Assembly (NCBI GenBank): GCA_964604825.1
Contig: CAZSAL010000025.1
Coordinates: forward strand, 1-36,791
DNA length: 36,791 nt
Origin: CAZSAL01 sp964604825
GTDB taxonomy: Bacteria; Elusimicrobiota; Elusimicrobia; 2-01-FULL-59-12
Direction: 5' to 3'
The translations under genes and the position numbers were made by a program. This document shows, piece by piece, positions 1-9,120 of this stretch (position 1 is its first letter; each line of letters starts with the position of its first letter). The notes below the pieces were generated by a model, which saw nothing but the letters and a program-made list of their open reading frames with translations, did not search any database and was not told the origin of the DNA.

Positions 1-3000
1 CCGCGGAGGATGACGACGGGGGGGCCCACGTCGTGAAGGTATTCAGGTACATGAAATGAATAATCCCGCCAGCACGGCTCAGCTCGTCGGAAGAGGCCTT
101 GTACCCGGTAAGAATCGGACGTAAACGGTGCTCTATATGAAGAGCTTCGTATGCCGCGGCGTCGCGTGCCGCTGTCAGGAGAATCTTCTCAACGCTCTGC
201 CAATAAACAGTCTGTTCCTCTCTTGTGTAAAACAAATCGGTCGGTTTCTGCAAGGAATAACCTCTGACAGCTTCTACGAAGAGCGCATCATTTTCCGCCA
301 GGCGGGAAATCAACGGCATCAATTCTGCATTGGACGGCGAACTTCTTTCTTCCCGCAAAAATATTGTCAGATCAGAAGAGAGCCCCAGGCGCTTCAGTTC
401 AAAATCCAGCACAATATGTGCAAGTAAATCTTTAGGGCCGTGACGCCCCTTCGGCAGAACCGTTGTGTGAAAGTATGTTTTATAGGCCTGCGATATAACA
501 GCGGGTTTGAGTTTTTCGCCGTGGCGCTGTAAGGCCCGGACAGCGGTTGCGGTCAGTTCTTCCCCCAATTTCGACGGAAGCATCGACGGTTCCGGGATGG
601 TCGTTAAGAGATCTACGGCCATGGGCCATGCCGTAGAAGCTTTCCGCAACTTGGTCGGTGTACCCTGTGACAATGTCAGAATAGCCAGTTCAGCGCAAGC
701 GGTCGGGAAAACATTGGTTCCAAGAACAACAGACATCTGGTCGAGTGAGTGCCATAAGGTTTCTGGCTCAGGGTCCTGCATTTTTGGATCGCTTTCCCTG
801 GTTACTTCCCCCAAACTGGCAATGGCCTTCATCGATACGTTTTGGGATTTATCACCGAGCGCGTGGTCACACAATGGGAGCCACTCAGAAAGCAACCGGT
901 TGCCGGAGGGGTCCACAGACAGCAGCGCTTTACCGTAAGTCCCCATCTGTTTGGCCGCTTCCCGGCGGACATGTTCGGAACCATCATATAGACAGTAATA
1001 GAATCGGCCTCGGAGCCATTCCCATTGTCGTGGGAAATGATTCCCCGTAGGATCCAGCCGGTTCAGCATTTCCGCGAATTCTCCGAGTCTCGCCGCGCTG
1101 GCGGCGCGGCCTTCCTCCTTTGTCCCCTCAAATAATTTCTCAAAGCCGGGCACTTCATCCATCAGGCGTTGGCCGGAGGGATCTAATATGAGCAGAACCT
1201 CCGAAAGTCCCACCCAGTTCCGTGCCATTGCTTTACGCACAACAAGGTTTTCATTTTCCAGCATCGGCCTCACGAGGGCCGGCCATTGTGCGTCCACAAG
1301 GATTCCAGAAGGATCCTTTTCCACCAACAGGGTCATAAGACTGCTCAAACCATTTGCAGCTCCGGCTTTGACCGCTGGATGAGGGTGTCTGGCGGCCTCA
1401 TCAAAGGCGGGTAATATGAATTCACGGATGGAGTTTATTGATAATTCCTTCCCATTAAAAGCTCTTGCTGTAGCATCGAGTGTGCCTGCTGCAGCCGATT
1501 GGATATTTAGATCATTTTCTTGGATAGCGGGGTAGTAGCCCCATCTCCACCAAAGACTGCCCAAAATATTTTCGCCATCTTTGAGCCCGGAAATGGCAGA
1601 AGCCAGATTGCCCAAACCGCTGATTGTGGCTATACGGACGGTTTGTGCGGTATCCGCCATGGCCCTGAGATAATGGCCAATCCAAATCGAGTCCCACATC
1701 CCTTCAGTGGGATCAGCAACGGCGAAATATTTGGCTAGGTTACCAAGACCGGCGGCGCCGGCAGCACGCACGGCAGGGTCGGGATCGTCAAAAACAGTTC
1801 GGGTGAAAAAAATCATCATTGTGATAAAAGCATCGCGCGGCCCGGCTTTGGGAGGCATACCGGTCCAGGATTCGGCATATGTTCCCAGTGCTTTCGCGGC
1901 AGTAGCCCTAACCAGCGGATCGTCGTCGCCGAGCGCCTTGGTGAAAAGTTCATTAACCTGTCCCCAACGCTTGGAAATCAATGACGGCGAGCCGGCAGGG
2001 GGAACGGCCTCGGCCAGCGTGGATAAGGCTCTAGTGCCTGCTTCACGGGCGGCAGGTTCGTCGGACCTATTCATTACATTCTCAACCAAATTCAAAATCC
2101 TGTTCCAGGTCCTTCCTTGCATTTTGCCGCCGGACCGTTCAACCAGAATAAATATATTTATGAGGCTACTAAGCGCCCCAGCAAGACGCACTAGGTTACT
2201 TCCTTTAACTGTATTGACAGTTTCCTCAAACATTCCGAGAAGAATGGTTAATTGGTTTTGAAGGTCTTCCCCTGAGACACCGTTGGAAACCAATTTATCT
2301 GGCAGTTGGCTCAGACCGTAGACAAGGGCCTGTTGTGCCGGTGTGTTTTCATATCCCAGAATAAAGAGAAATAATGGCATCGCTCGGTTTAGTGCAAAAG
2401 AAGTTGGCGCGGTAATAGCCAATAACGGCAGAGTTGCGGATGCGGTGATCCGGTCATCATCGGTTCCTACATTAATTGGCTCTCTGATCGCGTCGAAGGA
2501 GGACCACCATCTTTTTGAAATGAGTCTGCCTGTCGGGTCTGCTGCCAGGAGAGTCCATAATAAACTCGACGGATGCGCTCCATCTGATCGTTGGGTTGCC
2601 TTGGCGTGCTGTTCGGCTTGCAGGAAAACTTTATTGGCAAGATATTGATAAAGAATGTAACGGGATGCCAACATCGGGGTCATGGGACGTGGAGCTTGTC
2701 GGCGAAAAATGATTCCCATGAATCCCATGATTCCGATCAACGGTGCCAGCCAAAGCGGATGATGGGAGATCGTGCCGGTGCGTAGTACATCCGCCATCGT
2801 TGTGCTCAAAAGGCCGAACTGCAGCCAGCCGGTTAACCAGGCCACTGCGCTAAATTTCCGAAAGGCGGCAAAATGACTGCGATGCGGTATCGCCCGGATA
2901 ATCCGCACACGTGCTGTTTGTGCAATTCCTTCAGGATAAATTTGTGCACCAACCAGCGGTGAGGCCAACGCCTGACTCCCATAAACGGCGGCAGTCTCGT

Positions 3001-3121
3001 TGCGAAATGTCCCGGCCCCCGAGGTGTCGATATTCGCGCAGGCGGCGAAACCCTGGCTCGCAGGTATGATGCTCATCGTAATAACCAGTAGCAGGGTTAT
3101 GGCGGTTTGAATTTTCTTCAT
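1..3121 (-). CDS. Large exported HEAT/ARM-repeat protein, C-terminus beyond left edge
   Basis: From the ATG at 3121 the minus-strand frame is open to position 1, giving 1040 codons with no stop, so the gene runs off the window. The start MKKIQTAITLLLVITM... is a signal peptide ending near SQGFA. Two hydrophobic stretches follow (about residues 90-107 and 122-140). The rest is mainly alpha-helical repeats of HEAT/ARM type, for example DDPLVRATAAKALG near 400 and DPDPAVRAAGAAGLGNLA near 446. A DP(S/T)G motif, usually followed by a tryptophan, recurs at about 195, 603, 647, 690 and 737, giving a 43-47 residue period in the second half. HEAT repeats are protein-binding scaffolds; no enzyme motif is visible. 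The gene begins 26 bp after the kinase-phosphatase gene on the same strand, so the two are probably co-transcribed and may act together in the envelope (inference). The specific function is unknown. Confidence 0.85.
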   Translation of the reverse strand, partial: MKKIQTAITLLLVITMSIIPASQGFAACANIDTSGAGTFRNETAAVYGSQALASPLVGAQIYPEGIAQTARVRIIRAIPHRSHFAAFRKFSAVAWLTGWLQFGLLSTTMADVLRTGTISHHPLWLAPLIGIMGFMGIIFRRQAPRPMTPMLASRYILYQYLANKVFLQAEQHAKATQRSDGAHPSSLLWTLLAADPTGRLISKRWWSSFDAIREPINVGTDDDRITASATLPLLAITAPTSFALNRAMPLFLFILGYENTPAQQALVYGLSQLPDKLVSNGVSGEDLQNQLTILLGMFEETVNTVKGSNLVRLAGALSSLINIFILVERSGGKMQGRTWNRILNLVENVMNRSDEPAAREAGTRALSTLAEAVPPAGSPSLISKRWGQVNELFTKALGDDDPLVRATAAKALGTYAESWTGMPPKAGPRDAFITMMIFFTRTVFDDPDPAVRAAGAAGLGNLAKYFAVADPTEGMWDSIWIGHYLRAMADTAQTVRIATISGLGNLASAISGLKDGENILGSLWWRWGYYPAIQENDLNIQSAAAGTLDATARAFNGKELSINSIREFILPAFDEAARHPHPAVKAGAANGLSSLMTLLVEKDPSGILVDAQWPALVRPMLENENLVVRKAMARNWVGLSEVLLILDPSGQRLMDEVPGFEKLFEGTKEEGRAASAARLGEFAEMLNRLDPTGNHFPRQWEWLRGRFYYCLYDGSEHVRREAAKQMGTYGKALLSVDPSGNRLLSEWLPLCDHALGDKSQNVSMKAIASLGEVTRESDPKMQDPEPETLWHSLDQMSVVLGTNVFPTACAELAILTLSQGTPTKLRKASTAWPMAVDLLTTIPEPSMLPSKLGEELTATAVRALQRHGEKLKPAVISQAYKTYFHTTVLPKGRHGPKDLLAHIVLDFELKRLGLSSDLTIFLREERSSPSNAELMPLISRLAENDALFVEAVRGYSLQKPTDLFYTREEQTVYWQSVEKILLTAARDAAAYEALHIEHRLRPILTGYKASSDELSRAGGIIHFMYLNTFTTWAPPSSSSA

Positions 3122-3147
3122 TAACGTAATTTCTAGCCTGATCTCTC

Positions 3148-6100
3148 TCAGGCGGCCTCCTGCAGTTTACAACGACCAGCGCGCGGGGTATCAGCATTAT
3201 CAGCGCGGCGGGCGGCCGCGCCGGGGCCAAAATTAAACCGGGATTCCAGCGAATGTCCCGCGTATATTGCCTGCATGTGCGCGGATGTAAACCCTCGGTC
3301 ACGCCCTCCCAGATAATCCATATTCCATCGATCAGCCATGGCCTCTGATCCCGGCGTCATGGGGTACATAGTTATTCCATACTCGATAAAGCCCGACTCC
3401 ATCAGGTATTTGATGAAAACATCCATCATAAGATCGGCGATTCCTGGAATATCGGCCGTGGATCCGATATTGCGATAGTAGAGTTCTATTTGGTCTAGAA
3501 AAATCCAAGACCCTCCTCGTCCGAGAATATCCTCCTTTCTCTTCAGATGAAACCCGATGTATCCCTCCAGACGCTTCTCTCCTTTGGATTCTGAAAACAA
3601 CCCGAACATGAGATCGCAGGTCTCATCGGACATTAGCAAATCAACCAGAGAACGTCTCTTCGCCTCCCAACGTTGAATCCATTCCTCGTCAGCGTCGCGT
3701 TGCCGTTCCCATTCCTGAATGAAATGAATATCCTTTGTGGGATCCAGCCGCCGAATGTAAAATTGCCTGCCTTCCTTTTTTGCATCGTCAAGCGTCTTCT
3801 GCCCGAGATAGGCCTTAATTTCGTCGTCCGTCAAATCGACATTCGGTAACCATTCGCCATTATTCGGGGATAACACGCCGGCTTGTCCGGAGTCATGGCG
3901 CAGTCCCATGGATGCCAATGAGGAATCCACTTGGCCCAGCAGCGTTCCAGGACGTAAGACCGCGCCGGGACCTAAATCCGGCTTATCAGGAGAACCAGCT
4001 TGAGGGAGATCAGACGATTGGGGTTCGCCGGCGGGTCGTACAAGACGGGGCGCGCCGGAGCGCGGCACCCAGAACATGCCTTCCGGGGCGAAATGAATGA
4101 ACCCCTGTGCTGCGACGCCGTAAACTTCCCCCGCGCCTTCAAAGAGATCTTTCTGAGGGTTATGACCGAAGAAAAGACGCCGCGCTCCTGCGCTGGATAG
4201 AATTTGCGCAACGCTATCCGCATCCGCAAGGGTATTCAGCCATGCTTTCCTGTCGACGTTGAAGATTCCTTCGCGGTAACGATTCAGCAATCCTTTCGCC
4301 TGCTCGCGATCCGGACTTCCGCCCCGCTGCAGGTTCCAGTCATTTTCGAGCGCGATCAATGCCTCTTTGCCTGCGGAAGGAGAGAATCCTTCATGGACAA
4401 CCAGATTGCCGTGGCCGTCGTAATGAACAATGCCGCAGTTTTCCATAAGCCATGCCGCGACATCGCGAAGTTCCGTAGTTTCTCCAAGCCGCCCGGCCTG
4501 GGCCCGCAGCAGGAACTCAACGCCGCTGCGGATGGGCGGCATAGTCCTGGAAATATGCCGGACCGCTGACAGTCCCCGGATGAGCGGTACACGCCACCCC
4601 AGACCAGCTTCCCGCAGAAAGGCACTGCCGCCCGCGCTGATCCAGCGGCCCGTGTCCCCGGGCTTATGGAACAAAACGGAGCCGACCATATACGCGTCAT
4701 GATTGCCCAGCAGGTAAACGACTTCGATCCCCGGTCGGCATGCCAACAGCTCATTTGCCAAATGCCAGGTTTCGATATTCCTCTCACGGCGGTCAAAAAA
4801 ATCTCCTGCGAAGATCACTTTCCGGAGTTTTCCATGCTTCGCGAGCGCCACGGCCCATTCCCATAACCCCGGATCGCCGTGCGTGTCTGAGAAGATCAGC
4901 GTCCCGTCTTCGGGGACCGGAGGCAGGGTAGAAGCGGTATCGGTCTGAAGATTTCCCGTAGATGGAATCGCAGGCCAATGGTTAAAGAAATTGTTTTCGT
5001 TGTAGGTGGCTGCAAGCCGGTCGAGGAAGTATTTGACGAGAGCATTTCCCTCCTCCTGTGTGGGGGCCCAACCACGCAACTGCGCCGCCACGGGCCTCAG
5101 TGAGTTAAAGGTTTCCGGGTTCTGAATAAGCTCCTGAGCCTGACGGCCTTTGGCCCTGATATGGCGCAGGATGGCAACGCGGTTCTGGGTGAGATTTCCC
5201 GCGTCTGCGATTAAGATGGGTCCGTCGTCGAACCGGACGTAATCGTTGAAGAAATTCAAAGCGTTGTCGCGGTAGCACAGGCCGTTTTCCCACAACTCTT
5301 CCTGAACTGCCAGGATTTCATCGATCAGCGCACGGCCCCCCTCAAGTCCTGGACCATTCGCAAAAGCCTGTGCCATTTCGTCGGCCAAATAATGTTCCTG
5401 ATACGGCTGGGCAACCCAGTTTCGCAGAGTTTTCCTGCGCGATCCCCAAAGGAAGGGCGTTCGAATTGTCACCGGCTCATTCTCATGAATGCTGACAGGT
5501 ACCATTCGTTTGGGGATGAGTTCCATGCCAAGACGATATCCGGAAAGATTCAACTGGACGTTTCCTGAAGCGTCCGTGCGTCGGAGGAGTTTGACCGCCT
5601 TGCGCAGCCAGATCGCTCCGCTGCTTGACAATCCCCGGTCAAAAACCCGGTTCAAAATGGGGCGCACGAACCGTTTCAGAGTCGGAACGTTGTTGATCCG
5701 GTTCATCAGGTCGAGCGCTTCCTCCTCCATCCCCGCGCCTTCCTGAATTTCCTTGTAAACAGTATTAGTGGCAGGATCCCGCCAGACCACGCTGTTGGAT
5801 CCCCGGCCGATTTTGACGCAGCGGGGTTCGTCGTCAGGGGAGATGCCCGGGGCGATCGGCGCGGTACGGATCCAGGAATGAAAATCGTGCGGCAGATCGG
5901 AAACCATTTTGCGGAAATATCCCTGCCGCTGGGACTCATCCAGGCGCATTGCTTCGATGTGTCTTCCGTCCGGGCCGTAGAGCCATCCTGAGCGAATACT
6001 TTGTAGACGATGGCGTTTAAAGAAATCGTTGATCATTCTGCCGTAGTCCGTAAGGTTTTCCGGATCAGGGCTCCTGCTGCCGTAAAGCAGCCGGTGCATG

Positions 6101-6465
6101 GCTTTATTGATATCCTGCATAAGGTTAGCAGGTTCAAGGTAATGAATAAGCCGCCTGTTCTCCTCATTGGGATAGATCGGATGCGTCCGGACGCCGGGGG
6201 AATCCGGGATGATCAAGGATGTCCCCGGCAGCCTGCGCGCGTTAAATCCCAATTTGCCCCCTAGATAATGATCGGCAAACAATACAGGCAGCGTGAGCGC
6301 CTGCTCCCCAAACGACCCGTGAAGTGTGAAGCGTGAAGCGGAGTTCGTGGCCAGCGCTTCACGAGGTACGAGGTGCGCTTCACAGAGGCCTGCGATAGCA
6401 GGGTCGGCGATGAGCGCAGCAACAAGTGCGCAGGCGATGGTTCGTTTGATGATAATGAGATTCAT
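3148..6465 (-). CDS. Secreted kinase-like / PPP-phosphatase / GNAT-like fusion protein
   Basis: 1105 residues from the ATG at 6465, chosen because MNLIIIKRTIACALVAALIA is a good signal peptide; a TTG at 6492 would add nine residues. Part 1 (about 215-440) resembles a protein-kinase fold: glycine loop GRGSNSVV (220-227), lysine in VYKEI (K238), catalytic-loop-like YRDNALN (D400) and DAGN (421-424) in the place of DFG. The loop asparagine is at D+4 instead of the usual D+5, so activity is uncertain. Part 2 (about 518-800) has the PPP metallophosphatase signatures: SDTHGD (526-531), GDFFDR (554-559), GNHD (587-590), the histidine in VVHEGF (H691) and FFGH (H768). Part 3 (about 880-1070) looks like a GNAT N-acyltransferase fold, weakly supported. 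A repeat-derived stretch (residues 28-49) follows the signal peptide. An exported kinase-phosphatase fusion is unusual; substrate and role are unknown. Confidence 0.8.
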   Translation of the reverse strand: MNLIIIKRTIACALVAALIADPAIAGLCEAHLVPREALATNSASRFTLHGSFGEQALTLPVLFADHYLGGKLGFNARRLPGTSLIIPDSPGVRTHPIYPNEENRRLIHYLEPANLMQDINKAMHRLLYGSRSPDPENLTDYGRMINDFFKRHRLQSIRSGWLYGPDGRHIEAMRLDESQRQGYFRKMVSDLPHDFHSWIRTAPIAPGISPDDEPRCVKIGRGSNSVVWRDPATNTVYKEIQEGAGMEEEALDLMNRINNVPTLKRFVRPILNRVFDRGLSSSGAIWLRKAVKLLRRTDASGNVQLNLSGYRLGMELIPKRMVPVSIHENEPVTIRTPFLWGSRRKTLRNWVAQPYQEHYLADEMAQAFANGPGLEGGRALIDEILAVQEELWENGLCYRDNALNFFNDYVRFDDGPILIADAGNLTQNRVAILRHIRAKGRQAQELIQNPETFNSLRPVAAQLRGWAPTQEEGNALVKYFLDRLAATYNENNFFNHWPAIPSTGNLQTDTASTLPPVPEDGTLIFSDTHGDPGLWEWAVALAKHGKLRKVIFAGDFFDRRERNIETWHLANELLACRPGIEVVYLLGNHDAYMVGSVLFHKPGDTGRWISAGGSAFLREAGLGWRVPLIRGLSAVRHISRTMPPIRSGVEFLLRAQAGRLGETTELRDVAAWLMENCGIVHYDGHGNLVVHEGFSPSAGKEALIALENDWNLQRGGSPDREQAKGLLNRYREGIFNVDRKAWLNTLADADSVAQILSSAGARRLFFGHNPQKDLFEGAGEVYGVAAQGFIHFAPEGMFWVPRSGAPRLVRPAGEPQSSDLPQAGSPDKPDLGPGAVLRPGTLLGQVDSSLASMGLRHDSGQAGVLSPNNGEWLPNVDLTDDEIKAYLGQKTLDDAKKEGRQFYIRRLDPTKDIHFIQEWERQRDADEEWIQRWEAKRRSLVDLLMSDETCDLMFGLFSESKGEKRLEGYIGFHLKRKEDILGRGGSWIFLDQIELYYRNIGSTADIPGIADLMMDVFIKYLMESGFIEYGITMYPMTPGSEAMADRWNMDYLGGRDRGFTSAHMQAIYAGHSLESRFNFGPGAAARRADNADTPRAGRCKLQEAA
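6319..6383. repeat. In-frame inverted repeat just after the signal peptide of the kinase-phosphatase
   Basis: GTGAAG units (6319-6340) face CGCTTCACG and CGCTTCAC copies (6355-6383), forming a hairpin whose core is CGTGAAGCG/CGCTTCACG. On the coding strand it yields the repeat-like peptide ASRFTLHGS, which lies between the signal peptide and the first domain. It does not break the reading frame. It appears to be one of several repeat families inserted in genes here. Confidence 0.5.
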
Positions 6466-6674
6466 AGGTTTCGTTGGCCATAAGGCGGCCAATTTAATCG
6501 ATTATGACAGGGGTGATCCATAAATGAAATGGAGCGAAAGGATAAATTTTCGGTGCTGACAGGCCCAGGAAATTTTGGGTATTGCAGCGCATAAATTACT
6601 GGGCCGGTCAGACTCTGATTTTTAGCCTTCCGTTCTATATCTTTACCGGCAGACTTGCATTAGAATCTGGGCCT
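6466..6674. promoter_or_regulatory. Divergent intergenic region with 13-bp inverted repeat
   Basis: This spacer separates two divergently transcribed exported-protein genes, so it should hold promoters for both. It contains an inverted repeat with one mismatch: CTGACAGGCCCAG at 6556-6568 and CTGGGCCGGTCAG at 6599-6611, separated by 30 bases. This could be an operator or an mRNA leader hairpin. No convincing -35/-10 pair was found. Confidence 0.35.
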
Positions 6675-8342
6675 ATGCCGCGCGCTTTTATCCGTACAGT
6701 ATCGCTGACGATTTTTTTTGCGCTGATCGCCTCCGCTATGCCGTTAGCAGGCGGCAAGCAGCAAGCCGCGAGCAGTACACCGCTCTCGGCTCGCAGTTCG
6801 CTTGCTCGCTCGTTCTTTGATGGCCAGGCCCTCTGCCCCCTCCTCGCGCAATTCCCCCGCTCTCCTGCACACATGAACCGCCGCCCCACCGTGGCGGCCT
6901 GCGAACTGGCGCCTCTCGGCATCGCCACGTTTGAAGGCGCATGGTGGGGCAAGCTCTTTGAATGGACGTTTTTGACCCCGAGGGAATTCCACCAACGGCT
7001 TAACACTGATGAGGAGGTGCGGGCGGGACTGAGGTCTCAATATGAGAAAAATAAAAACCTAAGGGAAGATACATACCTTACGGAGATACTGAGTCACCTG
7101 GCAGGGACGTCATACAGTACTCAATGGGATAACAAAAGACCGGAGGAACACCTCAGATATGTCCGCGAAGTGGTCGCTCTGCTGATCGCTCCCGAGATGG
7201 AGACCCAGGAGATATTCCGCAAGGCGTTCGCGGAGGCCAGCGTACGGCTTGAACATGTTTGTGACAGGGATCTCCGGGCTAAGCTCGTTGTCGATGCTAT
7301 GGCGCAGGCTTTTATCGATACACATCCGAGAGTGTTTGACGGTCTTACCGGTCAATTGCGGGATCGAACACTGGACGATCGTGCAACCTTGCGTCTTGCT
7401 GTCCTCGATTGGCTGAAGCCGATCGAGGAATTTTTGATCGAGCCGCCAGGGACCCGATCGCTTGAGCGCGCTTTTGAAGAGCTGACCGAACGGCATAGAC
7501 TCTACAACCAGAAGAGACTGGACGCTTCATCCGAAGTACTGCTGGGACGTCTGTTCCGAACTCTCTGGCATAGTCTGTTCGGCTTGCCCATTGCGGCCCC
7601 CTATGCGGTCAGCAGTCATCCGGCACCCTGGCCAAAGTTTGCCGGGGTTGCAGCCATGAGCTGGTATGGCCATCTTCACCGGCGGGTGGTTGATCGATGG
7701 GATGGTTTGATCGCAGACTTCAATAAGATGAAACAAATACCGGAGGCCTGGCAGGATAAGATCGGGACCCTTCTTGATTTCACTGACAGGGAAACAATGA
7801 GTGAAAATCGCGTTGCGCTGCTGAAACTCATCGAAGAGGAAATCGCGCCTGTGGAAGAGGCATCGATTTACGAGCCGCTCATGGAGGCGGTCTGGACAGC
7901 CTGGAAGACAATTGAATGCGACATCAATTTGACTGGAATGGACGACCTGCACGGCAAGATCAGGGAGCGGATTGGTAATCAGATCGCGATTACTCTTCAG
8001 TCAGTTTTGGATGCTCATCCCCTCGTGTTCAACGGGAAGGAATGGGGCGCCGCATCGGATGATTCAGGGCGGATGTTTGGTATTTTCAACGAGATCATGC
8101 TTACGGCTGTTGTTGATGGCCTGCTCGAAGTTGTCGGGGCTACAGAGGCTGCAACGGTTTCAGAGGAAGCGGCCCTGGCGTGCATGCGAGATCATGTGAT
8201 CTCTGAACACCGGCAGTGGAATATGGATTTGCATTATGGATACAGCGCTATAGCATCCGTTATAACCGGCCGGCATATTCCCCGGGAGGGGGATGCCGGC
8301 CGGACATCAAATATTCCCCGCGAAGTACTTTCCGCCAGTTAA
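6675..8342 (+). CDS. Exported protein of unknown function with internal duplication
   Basis: 555 residues from the ATG at 6675, preferred over the upstream TTG at 6582 because it puts a signal peptide (MPRAFIRTVSLTIFFALIAS) at the N-terminus. The mature part is largely helical and charged with no motif I recognise. Two segments resemble each other: about 160-223 (ending DTHPRVFDG) and about 379-454 (ending DAHPLVFNG). Both are preceded by an LL.IAPE / EEEIAPVEE stretch, suggesting a duplicated helical domain of 65-75 residues. The stretch just after the signal peptide (GGKQQAASS) is low-complexity and looks repeat-derived. The gene is divergent from the kinase-phosphatase gene and, like it and the HEAT gene, encodes a large exported protein. 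A strong hairpin lies within its last 25 codons. No Shine-Dalgarno sequence is obvious. Confidence 0.65.
   Translation: MPRAFIRTVSLTIFFALIASAMPLAGGKQQAASSTPLSARSSLARSFFDGQALCPLLAQFPRSPAHMNRRPTVAACELAPLGIATFEGAWWGKLFEWTFLTPREFHQRLNTDEEVRAGLRSQYEKNKNLREDTYLTEILSHLAGTSYSTQWDNKRPEEHLRYVREVVALLIAPEMETQEIFRKAFAEASVRLEHVCDRDLRAKLVVDAMAQAFIDTHPRVFDGLTGQLRDRTLDDRATLRLAVLDWLKPIEEFLIEPPGTRSLERAFEELTERHRLYNQKRLDASSEVLLGRLFRTLWHSLFGLPIAAPYAVSSHPAPWPKFAGVAAMSWYGHLHRRVVDRWDGLIADFNKMKQIPEAWQDKIGTLLDFTDRETMSENRVALLKLIEEEIAPVEEASIYEPLMEAVWTAWKTIECDINLTGMDDLHGKIRERIGNQIAITLQSVLDAHPLVFNGKEWGAASDDSGRMFGIFNEIMLTAVVDGLLEVVGATEAATVSEEAALACMRDHVISEHRQWNMDLHYGYSAIASVITGRHIPREGDAGRTSNIPREVLSAS
8266..8303. repeat. Hairpin with 11-bp perfect stem inside the 3' end of the coding region
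   Basis: CCGGCCGGCAT (8266-8276) pairs perfectly with ATGCCGGCCGG (8293-8303) around a 16-base loop. It encodes part of the C-terminal tail of the upstream protein. There is no T-run, so it is not a standard intrinsic terminator. It may be a further palindromic insertion or an mRNA-stabilising structure. Confidence 0.6.
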
Positions 8343-8511
8343 ACCAGAAGCATCCCTGAATTAAGACGAGAGTGAAGACTGTGGCGCTTGTCGTACCAGA
8401 TGACAATCGTCCGTTGAATCGGTCGTCAACTGCGCCATTTTGGATAATTTTTAGTTATGATCATGCTGTTTCGTAACCAGAATTTAAAGGCTTGATGAAA
8501 GAGAGGATAGA

Positions 8512-9105
8512 ATGGCAAAACTAATACGATCGGTTGCGGCTCTCATTCTAGGTTTTGGAATGGTCTCGTCTTCATTCGCGGAGCAGCGCGTTGCCGTTCA
8601 GCTGGGGGCAGGAATTCCTACGCAGCCAAACGGCTTCAGCGGTACGCATTCGGAAGGTTTTCTGGGAGGGCTGCAGTATCTGTACGAGTTAATGCCGCAG
8701 TTGTCGGTCGGCATAGAGGCCAACGAGTTATTCTTTCCGTACAAGAAAAACCGGAATGACTCCTCAAAAGAAACCATGACCAGCATTATCACCGGCGAAG
8801 CGATAGCCCGGTACAATTTCTTGCAGAGTAAGACGGAGACGCCGTACATTCAGGCTGGAGTCGGCGCGAATCGCTTCCGCGAAGACCAGAAGATAACGTT
8901 GCTGGGTGGAGAAATCAAGACCCACGACCAGACGGTACGCATGTCGGAATCGCTAGGCATCGGTATGGACGTTCCGGTCACAGATTGCATTATCGCCGGG
9001 ATCAACGGCACGTGGCACTGGTTCGAAACCGGCCATGCCGAATTCGGAATGAGCGTGATCAGCATGCCTACCATTTCGTTTCAGGTGGGCTACAAGATTC
9101 CATAA
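8512..9105 (+). CDS. Outer-membrane beta-barrel protein
   Basis: 197 residues. The signal peptide (MAKLIRSVAALILGFGMVSS) ends at SFA before EQRVAVQLGAG. The mature part consists of alternating hydrophobic/polar strands separated by turns, for example EGFLGGLQYLYEL, TPYIQAGVGANRF and ISFQVGYKIP, the pattern of small eight-stranded OmpA/OmpX-like barrels. The start is supported by a GAGAGGAT Shine-Dalgarno at about 8502-8509. It converges with the acyltransferase gene, 15 bp away. The protein presumably sits in the outer membrane; ligand or function cannot be read from the sequence. The 169-bp upstream spacer contains no other gene. Confidence 0.8.
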   Translation: MAKLIRSVAALILGFGMVSSSFAEQRVAVQLGAGIPTQPNGFSGTHSEGFLGGLQYLYELMPQLSVGIEANELFFPYKKNRNDSSKETMTSIITGEAIARYNFLQSKTETPYIQAGVGANRFREDQKITLLGGEIKTHDQTVRMSESLGIGMDVPVTDCIIAGINGTWHWFETGHAEFGMSVISMPTISFQVGYKIP

Positions 9106-9120
9106 ATTTAGCCTGGTAAT

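Noticed and set aside
128..2785. Plus-strand frames across the left end
   Set aside because: The minus-strand frame is open over the whole stretch with clear repeats of HEAT type, so the plus frames are shadows.
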